Assembly: GCA_024449915.1 (NCBI GenBank)
Contig: JAMZAV010000312.1
Span: 186,001-250,000 of the forward strand
Source: Sweltsa coloradensis
Taxonomy: Eukaryota; Arthropoda; Insecta; Plecoptera; Chloroperlidae
Length of the DNA stretch: 64,000 nt
Reading direction: 5' to 3'
A program made the position numbers and the translations under genes. Below, in pieces: positions 1 to 11,186 of the stretch (positions within the stretch are counted from its first letter, which is position 1; every line of letters starts with the position of its first letter). Below the pieces are notes generated by a model. That model had not been told where the DNA came from. It worked only from the letters and a program-made list of their open reading frames with translations, and ran no database searches.

Positions 1-586
1 GATTTTCTGCTGCACAACTATGGAAAACATTTAATCCAGTAAATTAAACGTTTCATAAACATCACCTTACACACTGATTACCAACGATTGAAACGTCTCA
101 TTCTTACACAGTTGCGACATAATTTGTAGAATCATGTATTACATCATGGGTTGTGTGTATTCTCTGAACGACACGAACTAAATAGAAAACTATTAAACAA
201 AGTATCAAGGTTAACAAATGAAATATCCACCCAACATGTTGAAATCGAATATACATATATTTTCAAGCGTCTGTATCGAGTAGCTAATAATTTGGTTTGG
301 AATCAAGGAAGCGAAAATCAGTTGTAATAATTGTGAACACTTAATATTGAGTGTGGCTAATGTCTCATAGATGTAAAAAGTGTGAAAAATTTAGACAAAA
401 CACTTGACCCTTGCGGCCGTAGATACATTTTTGACAATCGGTCTGTTTTTGTTTTTATTGTGTTTCGAAAACGTTCACCTACACGAAAACGAACAACCAT
501 GTCCAAACATCCATGTTTCCAAAAATTATTTAAATATTTGGCGAAAATATTGTGTTATATTAATTCAACATTTAAAAAAAATTGAT
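1..586. other. Non-coding, nothing recognised
   Basis: AT-rich sequence with only short, unconvincing open frames (67 and 94 codons, overlapping in different frames near 382-688). No repeat, RNA or exon signature seen. Confidence 0.5.
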
Positions 587-1250
587 CGAAATCAGGGTAG
601 CTACTTTATTTGTTTAGTGGTTAAAGTTAAAAATGTATGTAATGATATTTTTCAAAGTGCCAAAAGTATAATCCAGTTAAAACGATGAAGTGCTGCATTT
701 ACTTTAAGTTCAACTTATTTCGTTCTCTCTCACCAGTTGCAGTGCGTTTTCTTTTGATTTACTAACATACTTGTAGCATCTGAAGTGTTTCAAGTGAGAC
801 AAAAACATGCAGAGTTGGTCATGTCGATGGAATGATGATGATAAGGTGTTAGAACAAATGAGACAGCCGTTATACTCATTGGAAACGCTAAAAAAGACTT
901 CAGTGCAGTTCACAAGAAAAGCTCAGGTGACCTGGAAAGGAATTCAGCAACAATCTGGTCAGTCAAGTTTGGACTGCCAGAGAGAATGCGTGATGGTGAT
1001 GATGATGGTGACTTTGCATGTTTAGTCTTACTTGAGACTGATGGATTGAAAAAAGAATGATATTAATTTTTTTTTAATATATAAAAACTTGTACTGCAAC
1101 TGGCGAGAAGGAACGAACAACTATATATAACACTTCACCGTTTTACTGGATTATGCTTTTGCCACTTTGAAAAGCAATTGGTATCCGCTTTCTTTTAAAA
1201 ATTTTTAACAATGAATAAACATACTGCCCTGACTTCAATGAAATTTGAAA
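587..1250. repeat. Fold-back element with about 150-bp arms
   Basis: The arm at about 587-743 is the inverted repeat of about 1095-1250; for example ataatccagttaaaacgatg pairs with the complement of caccgttttactggattatg. The loop is about 350 bp (744-1094). It holds a 72-codon open frame on + that matches no family I recognise. The element has no transposase, so it is a MITE/fold-back type. Confidence 0.75.
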
Positions 1251-1508
1251 AATTTTTGATCAATAAATTAATAACACAAAATTTGGGCCCAAACCTTTCT
1301 TCTAAATAATACTAAACTCGTTTTTGGTAGTCTTACTATTTTGTTGTGGTGTGTTCGTTTTTGCCAACGTTTCAAAACTCAACAAATACAAAATACTAGC
1401 AAGAAAATTAACAATGTTATCTACGGATCACGGACACTCGAAACTAATATGTGCAATACTTACAAACAATTTTGCCTCAATTTCACACATTGGTAATTTT
1501 TGCGTTGC

Positions 1509-1650
1509 AAATAAATAACAACAAAAAATCGTATTTAGAGTTCTCACTCAGTCATAGAACTGATTTTCAGTGGGGGATATTATATTTAAAGCCGACCAAG
1601 CCAACTCTGTAGGCGCCGACACCATCGACTAGCGAACAATGACCAACTGG
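1509..1650 (+). repeat. Interspersed repeat, copy 1 of 2
   Basis: This shares a block with 19330-19462: cgtatttagagt, ctcagtgggggac/ata, then gaccaagccaac, gtaggc-ccgac and caatgaccaac. Same orientation in both. It looks like part of a SINE or the 3' end of another non-autonomous element, but no tRNA boxes are clear. Confidence 0.6.
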
Positions 1651-3616
1651 AGTAATATTTTAGTAAGTAAGTAATCATGAAGCATCGTCGGATAAATCGA
1701 AAGTTTGGTTGATCTCTTTTTACGAACGAATAAATTGAATTTTTTCTCTACAAATACCTTTTGTCGTATTTTTATACTACCGGTGTATGAAAAACGCCCA
1801 TCATTTTTGTGAAGTGTTTAAATTTAAAAAAAAAAAAAGTAAGAGTAAGCGATTTAAAAAATGTCTCATCCGCCCATAATCAAATCCAAAATATAGTCAA
1901 TGATTATGGATGCTCGATTGAGTCCGACGAGGCATTTTACTAAATTTAAAATTGTGTTACTAACTGTATACATTTTTCAGAATGCAGTGTGCAGTATGCA
2001 CTCTTAAAACATAATTATGTCATTTACAAATTTTGTAGGAGACCTTCCCTTGTCGTAGGTGCATGGCTGGGACGGGAAGTGTAAATTTATTTAATAATGC
2101 AGGATATTTTATTCTCGACTATACTTCAATGGCGCGCAATGTGTGCTGTTTTCAATAACACTATATGATGATAATTCAATTACGCGTTCACAATAATAAT
2201 TACAAGATCCGTGACAATGACTTGCCCTGAGATTGTTCAAACTATTTTCAGGGACGCCTGGCTCTCTGTTACGGAATTATGCATACTTGTCTCATGTTCT
2301 CGCCCTATTGGTAGGGACACTGGTATTTCTTGAATGATCTTTTTGCACTAACAATGCTAAGTATGACTGTTTTTTTTTTTTAGGAAAATGGGAAACAAAT
2401 CGTATTTTTATGTTTTAGCTAAAAAAATATGCAATTAATTTTGACGATATATGCATTGATATCAACATTTTTATTTGAACAAATTTGGCACCATGACATT
2501 TGAAAATATTATTTTAGATGGCTTAAATATTAATTTAATATGTATAAATGCGTGTTCATTTCGCTGAAGGGTAATAGGCCTTGTGATTGCAGTGCTTTTT
2601 TATGACGAAATAATGCCTTAATATTGAGTTTTTTTACTGAAATTGAAGATATTTTTTATAACGTGGTAAATTCTCTCTGGCTCCCTACCTATTGGCGGAC
2701 AGGTTGGATATTGTATAAGTTACAGCAAGGAGTGTTAGAATTCTTCTTAAAATATTTTCGAAAATGATGGCATAAATCCATTTATATAAGATATTACCAA
2801 CATGCACAGCAAACAGTATGCCTATACTGAGACGGAAATCAATCAGTGTTCGGGAATATTTCTTATTTAATTATTGAAATAAAATAATAAGTTTAATTGA
2901 AAAAGAGATAAAAAATGGAGCTATTCGGGAATAGAGATTTTATTTTCGAAAACATTTGTGTCATTAATAATTTATCGACTGGAGACAGGTAAATTCTGTT
3001 TAATGTTGTCTTTACCACATACAATAACAACTTGGAATTATTTAACGACCTACAATCCTGTGATAGGAGACCTAAATTCTGAAGTCATCAAACTCATTAT
3101 TAGTGCCACTAATTTAGTTAGACGGAGACCATAATAGAGTCCGAAGTACGTCAATACATTACGATTTCCCCGGCATTCTCCTAATCTATTTGTCGCTTAA
3201 ACATGCTAATAATGATGCACGCATGTGCTAGTTTGAGGGTCGACTCATGAGTCATGACGCGCGCGGAGTCGCGGACGTCGGTGAGGATTCTGTCATGAGC
3301 TATGAATATGATGGATGTCTGTATAGGCGAGCCCGGATACGTGTGTGAGAAGCGGAGGCCTATAAACAACGCTGGCCACAGAACAAAAACACTTCGCCAA
3401 TCTTAATAAAGATACTAATTTGATAATAATATAAGTACCCCTTCAGCTGTAATCACCGGAAACCTTTTCCCACTGTCGCCTCAGCGACTCCTCTTAATAA
3501 ATGGATGTAACAATAAGTCATATTGCTGCCATGTATTAATGATGTGTCGGTACACCTTATTGGGTAATGTTGTTGGTGTCTGTTATTTGTAACTATTTAG
3601 CCAATGTGATATGATT
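1651..3616. other. Non-coding; a CpG-rich patch at 3240-3365
   Basis: AT-rich sequence without exon signals. At 3240-3365 there is a compact CpG-rich patch (gcgcgcggagtcgcggacgtcgg) next to the palindrome gactcatgagtc, which contains AP-1-like TGAGTCA. It could be a regulatory patch or a TE promoter; no gene follows within a plausible distance. Confidence 0.4.
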
Positions 3617-3734
3617 AGAGGTACGTGAAAATAGCGTTTTGTCAATGGGCTTCAAAGCGCAATTTTTTACTAAAACTAAAGTTTTCCAGTCCTATTTTAT
3701 TTTATTATCAAGAGCATATATAGTTTGTTTATAC

Positions 3735-3885
3735 ACATTTTTATTCAGTTGATATTAATTCAACCTTGATGACATAATTTCAAAATAATAATTTGAAAAA
3801 TCTTCATACACAATTGTTTTTGAAGGTGTCCATAAAATAGATGCTACAAAACGCTATAAAATGACACTTGAAAATGCTATTTACA
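3735..3885 (+). repeat. Left member of an inverted repeat pair (partner 7236-7405)
   Basis: Contains gttgatattaattcaa, gatgacataatttcaaaat, cttcatacacaa and gatgctacaaaacgctataa. The same order appears on the opposite strand at 7236-7405. Together with the 24-bp outer ends this suggests long interrupted arms of one large fold-back transposon. Confidence 0.7.
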
Positions 3886-4957
3886 CGTTTCTATAGATAT
3901 GATATTCAACGACAAAAATAGTGATTGATCAGAGAAAATTCAACTACAAAATACATCCATGGCTTAGGGGGTTTACGAACCCGGTCGTGTCTCTTTGGTT
4001 GTGGGAGGTTAAGGGTTCGATTCTCATCAATGTAGCTGAATTATTAGTGTTTTGCACTAGGTGTCAGCAATAGTAAGGGATGCGCTAATTTAAAACTCGC
4101 ATGCACCCCCCCCCCCAACCCCCACCCCACAAAGAAGGTAAGGTTATAGTCATATGCTAAGACAAACAAAAACGATTTGAATTAACTCTTTTCAGTAAGT
4201 TTGTTCCAGTTTCGATATTAATTATAAAATACCACTTTCACTCCTCAAAATGAAAAGAATAACGTGATACATGTAAACACATAGTTGTGTTATTATGTTT
4301 TTCTTAACTTCATGATTTACCCTAAATAATTCAACTTTCAAATAATTTATAATTGCAGACTTTAAAAGTATATTAATTTAATTGACTGTGAAATGTAAAA
4401 CAAAACATATGTATGATAAAGACTTTTAAAAAAGTCGTAATATCACTTCAAATTTAAAAACAAGTACAGAGTCAAGCCCTAAAAACTAACTGTGTTAGAA
4501 GATAGTGTGGAATAATTGGCATTGAGATAATGCAGTCAGGATTCAGGACATGTTGTAAATATGTTTAAATTGAAATAAATGGGAAAGAAAAGAGTGAAAA
4601 ACAACAACAAGCGTGCGCTTAAACTCACCTCTGCTCTAATCTCAGCGACTCCTCTTAAAAATTCGATATTACTCTACGCTTTTAAAAAACACTTCACCGT
4701 CTCCGTCTAAACAAACGACGTAACCTTCAATTCCGTGTATCTCATTCACCGTGAATAGTTAGCACCTTCTTTAGAATCTTTACCATATTTTCTTGCTACA
4801 ATTTCCAATACCTCGATTCAAATTACCTCTTTATCACGAGATCACATCGACTAGATCAAGGACAGGTGCGCAATTAATTTTTCTCGTTTTAAACAAACCT
4901 ACTATATTTCTCGATTTGGTTAATCGGGAAACACTCCCGTAGGTGTAATTGTTACTT

Positions 4958-5099
4958 TTTACTACAATTCAGAAATTAAAAAAGTCCGCCCCAACCGGGA
5001 ATCGAACAGACGACGTTAAGACGCCTGTCTGGAATGCGGGAGATCCGTGGTTTGATTCCCGGTTGGGGCGAACTTTTTTAATTTCTGAATTGTAGTAAA
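4958..5099. repeat. Palindrome made of two opposed tRNA-like 3' ends
   Basis: The arms 4958-5007 and 5050-5099 are near-perfect inverted copies. Each ends (outward) with a tRNA-type T-arm and acceptor (TTCGATTCCCGGTTGGGGC on the - strand, TTTGATTCCCGGTTGGGGC on the + strand) followed by an A-A-C-TTTTTT Pol III-type terminator. The 42-bp spacer carries anticodon-arm-like sequence readable either way. Neither side forms a complete canonical tRNA. Confidence 0.65.
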
Positions 5100-5253
5100 T
5101 AATTCCCAATGAAATAATTCCCAATGAAACTCATTAGAACTTGGAACGCTCTACCCTCAAACCTATAAGGGACACACATATCAATAATTATAATTATAAT
5201 ATTTAACTAATAAAATGTATAGAAAATGCTTAAATCTCAACATATCACTGTCG

Positions 5254-5495
5254 TGTAACCGACAGTGTTGGCTCGAGCGTTCAGCGCGCGACTCTGATTT
5301 GTGAGGTCCCGGGTTTAAATCTCGTCCAGACCGGCAATTCTGACAGAAGGTTTTTTCCGGGGTTTTCCTCAGGCGTTAATTCGAATGCAAGGGATTGAGT
5401 CCTCCTAAACAGCCCTAGGTCGTCCCTTCACAAGTGTCCTATCCGCAACATTCATAGTTAAGACACCTCAAGAGGTGCATGAATTGCACACTATT
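5254..5495 (+). mobile_element. tRNA-derived SINE, family S, near full-length
   Basis: The head has box A-like ttggctcgagcg and box B-like gggtttaaatctcg, then the family body (ccggcaattctgac, aaggttttttccggggtttt, cgttaattcgaatgcaaggg, cagccctaggtcgtccct, cctatccgcaac). At least six other copies or fragments share this body in the window. Confidence 0.8.
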
Positions 5496-5897
5496 GTTTA
5501 ATTGCTTATGAATGAGATGAAAGTTATAATACAGATAAATATGATATAAATCATAGGATACACAAAAACATTACGAAATACAATACAAATTGAGTAACAA
5601 AAATGAATGTAAACTTAATTGTCAATAAGAAAATATTGCCACGAAATTACAGTAAATAATGTTACTTTCTTGTGGGCAATGATAAATAATGTTAGTTTGC
5701 TCCAAGGTGCTTATCACATAGATACTAGAGACAATATTGGCTCATATACGTTGTGCCTGGCAAATAGCAAGTCAGTTGCCTTGCACAATGCAAAATTCAT
5801 TTGCGTTGGCGTTTCCTATTTCCCTTTCATGAAATTTATCAAGGCTGTGTGTTCACCAAAAACAAAATCCAAAATAAACGTAAAACAGTATGATCAT

Positions 5898-6342
5898 TAA
5901 TCACAGTCCTTTGAAAATACCAAAAAAAAAAATATTTTTTTTTTGTTGATGCATTTTCCCGCTATTGCTTTTTTTTAACGATTTTGGGTGCTTAGTTTTG
6001 CAAAAAGTATACTATTTAGATGACTGACATTTTTATTGTAGCTTACACTCATCTTTGACTATCGAATGAGGTATTTTGAAATGTATAGCTTTCGTATCTT
6101 ATAAAATCTACGATTTTTTTCTTTTGACGAAATGTAAGGTATTGACGATACACATTTTAAAATACCTCATTCGTCTACTAGAGTCAAAGATAGGACTTAG
6201 TGTAAGCTACAATAAAAATATTAACCATCCAAATAGTATACTTTTTTCAAAATTTAGCACCGAAAATCGTTCAAAAAAGTAGTAATAACGGTAATATGCA
6301 TCAACATTTTTTTTAAATTGTCTTTTGAGAAGACTGTGATTA
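5898..6342. repeat. Fold-back element, about 445 bp
   Basis: The ends taatcacagtc (5898) and gactgtgatta (6342) are exact inverted complements. Almost the whole interval pairs with itself around a centre near 6120; for example gtagcttacact pairs with agtgtaagctac. No coding capacity is credible; the 68-codon frame at 6076 is part of the hairpin. Confidence 0.85.
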
Positions 6343-7235
6343 CCGGGAATGATCTTACTTTATAAGTTATAACTATTGTTGTACGCATATTTTGTGTTTT
6401 CGTTTTTTGGTGAACACAGGATGATCAAGAATCAGACACACGCATATGTAACACATGTGCTCCTACCCGTATCAGTTGCATTGCATGAATGTTTAAACGT
6501 TAAAAACTTACGTCATCCACTAATATTGCCGTTTGAACGTCATTCATTTGTCATAAACTGTTTGAAATAGTGTGTTTATTATTATCATCATGAATAGTCA
6601 TTCACGTATGCAAGTAACGCTTCTAGGTATTTTGTCGTAAGAAGACTTTACGCTCTTCCATAAGTATGGTCATTGAGTATAACCAATACGCAAATGTATC
6701 ATTGTTTTTTTATTGTCTTCGATATGCGCCTCTTCAGTAATGCTATTTTCTCGTTTAACTTGTAAATATGAAGTAAGTGTGTTTTAACCGACGACCCATC
6801 CACTCAGTTATGCAAACACGTACACGTGATTATTATTATGTGCTTTGTGTGACTCGTACGCCAACAACTTAGTCTAAAGAAACAGATTTCCGTGGATGAA
6901 TATCCCGAAATGGATTAATTCATTTTTTCATTCAAATTATTTATTCATGTTCTTCATTATTCATTTTATTTGTTGTTGTTGTTGTTGTTTCATTCTTTAT
7001 TCCGTGTCCTTTTTCGGAAACATTAATGAAAATCTTACATTTTTATTAAAAATTAATGATCAGTCAAAAATTGGGATGTTCCTGAATCCTGATACAGTTG
7101 AAACGTTAATGTTTTAATTAAGATGTCACTGTCAGAATGTATTAACAATTTTAAGGAATACAATAATTGTGAGTGTGAGTCAGTTGTGAGTGAGAAATCA
7201 ATGCATGTCCCCAAAAAGTTGACTAATTAGCGGCA
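6343..7235. other. Non-coding, nothing recognised
   Basis: AT-rich. Short open frames at 6376-6570 and 6896-7117 have low-complexity, TGT/ATT-rich composition and no family features. A short (TTG)n tract sits at about 6970-6990. Confidence 0.5.
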
Positions 7236-7405
7236 GTGTACATAGCATTTTAAAGTGAAATTTTATAGCGTTTTTGTAGCATCCATCTTTTTTTTAAGCA
7301 TCTTCAAAAACTTGTGTATGAAGTTTCCTTCTATTTTTATTTTGAAATTATGTCATCAAGTTTGAATTAATATCAACTGTATTAAGATTTGTATAATAAA
7401 CAAGT
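7236..7405 (-). repeat. Right member of an inverted repeat pair (partner 3735-3885)
   Basis: The reverse complement contains cagttgatattaattcaaac, gatgacataatttcaaaat and gatgctacaaaaacgctata in the same order as 3735-3885, with scattered substitutions and small gaps. Confidence 0.7.
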
Positions 7406-7431
7406 TATACTATGTTAAATACTTGGTTGAT

Positions 7432-7678
7432 GCCGCCGCGTTGATGAATGAGCGTTTTTGTCAGTTTTTAGTTTGCGTAGGACCACTTTTCCTTCGCAAG
7501 TGCTTTTTAAACGAATTGTAGGTGATTGTTGTCAAGTTTCTATTGTGACTTGTTAATTGTTATTATAAACCTAAAAAACTCATATTAAAACCTTTATTCC
7601 ATGGATTCTGGCTAACTTTTTCAATTTTTCTTTCAAAAAGTAATACATCACCATTACCTCAATGTACATGTAAAATAC
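7432..7678 (-). mobile_element. GGATGAGC-family element, 3' fragment in reverse orientation
   Basis: The reverse complement matches the last part of the elements at 21535 and 22595: gacattaaggttatggtgat-type sequence, gttgaaaaagttagccagaat, cttgacaacaatc, gcacttgc, and the end gctcattcatcaacgcggcg. It is broken from its 5' half and abuts the larger copy that follows. Confidence 0.7.
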
Positions 7679-9523
7679 TAGGAAAACGCTTAAGTCCCGC
7701 CGCGTTGTTGGATGAGCGTAATTGGTGCATTGAGCTGCATTGAGTTACGCGGATTTTCTGTTGTTCTGTGAAAAAATCATTACTTATTCGAAGATTTTTT
7801 TTTAAATTAAATTAAATTAAATTAAAAATTAACTTAATTTTTTTAATAAATCGTAATTTTTACGTAATTTTAAAAAAGAAAAAAATCGTAAAATTGCAAT
7901 TTTCATAAGAAATAATTATTCAATTGCGCTCAAATTTTACACGAGTATATTAATTCATGAAACTAAGGTTCTATAAAAAAATCATTACAATAGGATAAAG
8001 CATGTAGGTGTTATATGTCAAAGAATTGTTTTAAAAAAGAAAAAACCCGTAAAATTTCGATTTTCATGAGAAATAATGTTTCGATGAAGCTCAAATTTCA
8101 CACGAATATCTTAATTCATATAATTCAGGTTCTGTTAAAAAATCATAACAATCGAATAAAGCATGTAAGTGTTATAAGTCGAAGAATTTTTTTAAAAATC
8201 GAAAAAAATCGTAAAATTGCGTTTTTTATAAGAAAAATTTTCCCGATTGCGCTCAAAAACGTGGCAGTTCTAAGTTCAGAGATTTCGAAGGCCTCCATAA
8301 AATTTCATCGCAATCGGAGTATCGGTTTAGCCGGAATCGTGTTAACAAACACACAATAATACAAACAGAAAAAAAAACAAAAAAACATCGCGGATTTTTT
8401 TCTCCAGTGTAGTGAAATGGAATCTTCGCTTCGCTCGCTTCGCTCGCTACGCTCGCTACGCTCATTTAATAAACGTTGTAGTCCCACCCGTCTGGTCAGA
8501 ATCAGCCCAAATGTCACGAAAATATCGCACTAAAAATTTAAAAAATCGTAATAGTACGATATTCATGAGAAATATTTCTTCGATTGTACCCAAAAACGTG
8601 ACAGGTTTAAGTTCAGAAATTTCGAAGGCCTCCATAAAATTTCATCGCAATTGGAGTATCGGTTTAGCCGGAATCGTATTAACAAACACTAAAAAATACA
8701 AACAAAAACAAAAAATTAAAATGAAAAAAATCGTAAAATTGCGATTTTCATGAGAAATAAGTTTTCGATCGCGCCCAAAAAGGTGGCAGTTCTAAGACCA
8801 TAGATTTTGAAGGCCCCCAGAAAATTTCATCACAATTGGAGTATCGGTTTAGCCGGAATCGTGTTAACAAACACACAAAAATACAAACAAAAAAAAAACA
8901 AGAAAATCGAAAAAAATCGTAAAATTGCAATTTTCATGAGAAATAATTTTTCGATCAATTTTTCGAACCGTGCAGTTCTAAGTTCAGAGATTTCAAAGGT
9001 CTCCAGAAAATTTCATTGAAATTGGAGTATCGGTTTAGCCGGAATCGTGTTAACAAACACACAAAAATACAAACAGAAAAAATAGGAAAAACAAAAAAAA
9101 TCGTAAAATTGCGATTTTCATGAGAAATAATCTTTTGATTGCGCTCAAAAACGTGGCAGTTCTAAGTTCAGAGATTTCGAAGGCCTCCAGAAAATTTCAT
9201 CGCAATTGGAGTATCGGTTTAGCCGGAATCGTGTTAACAGACCCATAAAAATACAAACAGAAAAAAACAAGAAAATCGAAAAAAATCGTAAAATTGCAAT
9301 TTTCATGAGAAATAATTTTTCGATCAATTTTTTGAACCGTGCAGTTCTAAGTTCAGAGATTTCAAAGGTCTCCAGAAAATTTCATTGCAATTGGAGTATC
9401 GGTTTAGCCGGAATCGTGTTAACAAACACACAAAAATACAAAAAAAAAGGAAAAAAAAACATGCTTGGATTTTTTTTCCAGTGTAGTGAAATGGAATCTT
9501 CGCTTCGCTCGCTACGCTCATCC
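7679..9523 (+). mobile_element. GGATGAGC-family element expanded by a 185-bp internal tandem array
   Basis: The left end ctaggaaaacgct-taagtcccgccgcgttgTTGGATGAGCG and the right end CGCTCATCCAA form terminal inverted repeats. The interior is a tandem array (listed separately) of a block also present once in the about 600-bp element at 11187. No protein-coding frame persists. Confidence 0.75.
8319..9420 (+). repeat. 185-bp tandem repeat array
   Basis: The marker gtatcggtttagccggaatc begins at 8319, 8656, 8841, 9026, 9211 and 9396. The last four intervals are exactly 185 bp; the first (337 bp) holds an extra terminal piece with cttcgctcgctacgctcat. Units also share cgtaaaattgcgattttcat and cagttctaagttcagagatt. 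Frames differ between units because 185 is not a multiple of three. Confidence 0.9.
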
Positions 9524-9643
9524 AAAAATAAAATAGGACAAAAAAGTTTGGAGTGAAGAGATAGCGCGTGGTACTTAAAACGCTATTTTCACGTACCTCT
9601 ATATGTATATAATTAATAATATAATAAAATAATGTTAATATTT

Positions 9644-9739
9644 ATGCTAAAAGAGTAAAATTATGGCAACGATGGAAATGTGTGAAAAATCATGCTAAAA
9701 GAGTAAAATTATGGCAACGATGGAAATGTGTGAAAAATC
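9644..9739. repeat. Exact 48-bp tandem duplication
   Basis: The 48-bp unit beginning atgctaaaagagtaaaatta is repeated without change at 9644 and 9692. Perfect identity implies a recent duplication. Confidence 0.95.
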
Positions 9740-9893
9740 AAAAGTCAAAATCACAAAAAAAAATCACACGCTAGCATACCAACTAGGAGCTGGAGGCAAG
9801 CCATTACGCAACGGGAAACCCCCCAAAAGTACAAGGAACCAAAATTTAATTGATGCTCTTGGCTATTTGACCTGTGCCTGACCTATACTCATT
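9740..9893. other. Non-coding spacer between repeats
   Basis: Short unique-looking stretch between the 48-bp duplication and the next GGATGAGC element end. Nothing recognised. Confidence 0.5.
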
Positions 9894-10118
9894 TTTGGAT
9901 GAGCGTAGCGAGCGAAGCGAAGATTCCATTCCACTACACTGGAAAAAAATCCGGAATGTTTTTTTCTTTTACTTATAGCACCTACATATTTCATCCGATT
10001 GTAATGATTTTTTCACAGAACCTTAATTCTATTAATTAATATATTCGTGTGAAATTTGAGCGCAATAAAAAAATTATTTCTCGTGAAAATCGCAATTTTA
10101 CGTTTTTTTCAAAAGTTT
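9894..10118 (-). mobile_element. GGATGAGC-family element, terminal fragment in reverse orientation
   Basis: It starts TTGGATGAGCGTAGCGAGCG and continues as the inverted complement of the right end of the 7679-9523 copy (gattccatt, actacactggaaaaaaatcc, gaaaatcgcaattttacg). It is interrupted at about 10118, where unrelated sequence begins. Confidence 0.75.
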
Positions 10119-10495
10119 GGGCCTCGCAAATCCTAGCCACGGCTGTACGAGATAATTCATGGTTCCACTGAGAAAATATGGAAATCGTTCGAAACCAACG
10201 GAACAGTGATCATTGCTTGTTGCGAGATTCAATCCAGCTACCTCTAATAAAACAATGCTATTTTTAATTATTTCGTGCTGTCTACCGGGGAGAGATAACA
10301 TTATGTTGAAATATTATCAACTAACCTGACTATTATTTTTACAAAATATAATATTACTTTCGAATGACATTTGCATTGATTACGAAGAAATTAAATGACT
10401 AGGGATTTTCTTTAGAGAAAATTAAAAGTTTGTTTTCATTTTGTTCTTCTAAAACATACAGATTTGCACCACAATGATCTGGAAGTTGTAACTTT
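10119..10495. other. Non-coding, nothing recognised
   Basis: Contains a weak tRNA box B-like string on the - strand (ggattgaatctcg near 10230), too poor to call. No exon signals. Confidence 0.4.
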
Positions 10496-10925
10496 TTGAA
10501 TGAGCGAAGCGAAGACTTCAATTTCACTTAGCTCGAAAAAATAGCTCGGGTGTTTTTTGTTTTGTTTTGTTTGTTTATTGTTTGTTTGTTTGTCTGTTAG
10601 TTCTCTCTTTACCAGGCAAACAGCCTAATTATTCGATCTAAATGAAAATTGGATGGAACTTTCGAAATCTCTCAACTAGTTTTTGGGTACAATCGACGAA
10701 ATATTTCTCATAATTATCGTACTTTTACGTTTTTTTTTCGATTTTTAATGCGATATTTTCGTGATATTTCGGCCGATTCTGACCAAACGGGTGGGACTTT
10801 CACGTTCATATTTTACATGGATATTAAGGTAATAGTGATGTATTGCCTTTTGAAAGAAAAAGTTCAAAAGTAAAGAGATCCCTCGCAAACTATTAACTTA
10901 ATAAAAGCTCATTCATCAACGCGAC
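10496..10925 (+). mobile_element. GGATGAGC-family element, short copy
   Basis: It begins ttgaatgagcgaagcgaaga with the same 5' block as 21535 and 22595 (cttcaatttcac, tagctcgggtgtttt, accaggcaaac, caatcgacgaaatatttctca) and ends aaagctcattcatcaacgcg. It has one copy of the internal block that is doubled in the later elements. Confidence 0.75.
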
Positions 10926-11186
10926 TAAAAAAACCGTTCGTGAAGCGACCTAGTTTAAATTCATTTTTAACTCTTTGGATAAGTACTTAAAAGTACAAAT
11001 CAACAACATAAATCAATTATTATACAAATTATGGAAATAAATATTAAAGTCGATGATAACATTTATGAATTATACAACTAAATGACAGTAAAAGCTTTTA
11101 AAATCTAAAACGTAAATCTTAAGTGGACAACAGTATAAAAACAACATTTTAAAGAAGCTTCGCAAACGCCTTTTCAGGCGCGTTGT

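Larger units (their letters stand above)
3617..9600. mobile_element. About 6-kb region bounded by 24-bp terminal inverted repeats
   Basis: Positions 3617-3640 (starting agaggtacgtgaaaatagcg) are the exact inverted complement of 9577-9600. The flanking octamers, atatgatt (3609-3616) and atatgtat (9601-9608), match at 6 of 8 positions, suggestive of a decayed 8-bp target-site duplication. No transposase is visible. The interior holds nested repeats (a second inverted pair, tRNA-like palindrome, SINE, fold-back element and the 185-bp array). Confidence 0.55.

Noticed and set aside
3961..4060. tRNA-like string with gggttcgattctcatc
   Set aside because: Only a box B-like motif; no cloverleaf and no match to the SINE families of the window.
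5619..5900. 93-codon open frame
   Set aside because: No recognisable features; ends where the palindrome begins.
8319..9420. CRISPR-like regular spacing
   Set aside because: The 185-bp units are repeated throughout, with no unique spacers, in a eukaryotic context.
8015..9556. Series of similar 60-116-codon frames on both strands, containing shared strings such as SRNRVN or LTRFRLNRYS
   Set aside because: They are translations of the 185-bp repeat in different frames; the frame changes between units because 185 is not divisible by three, so there is no coding selection.
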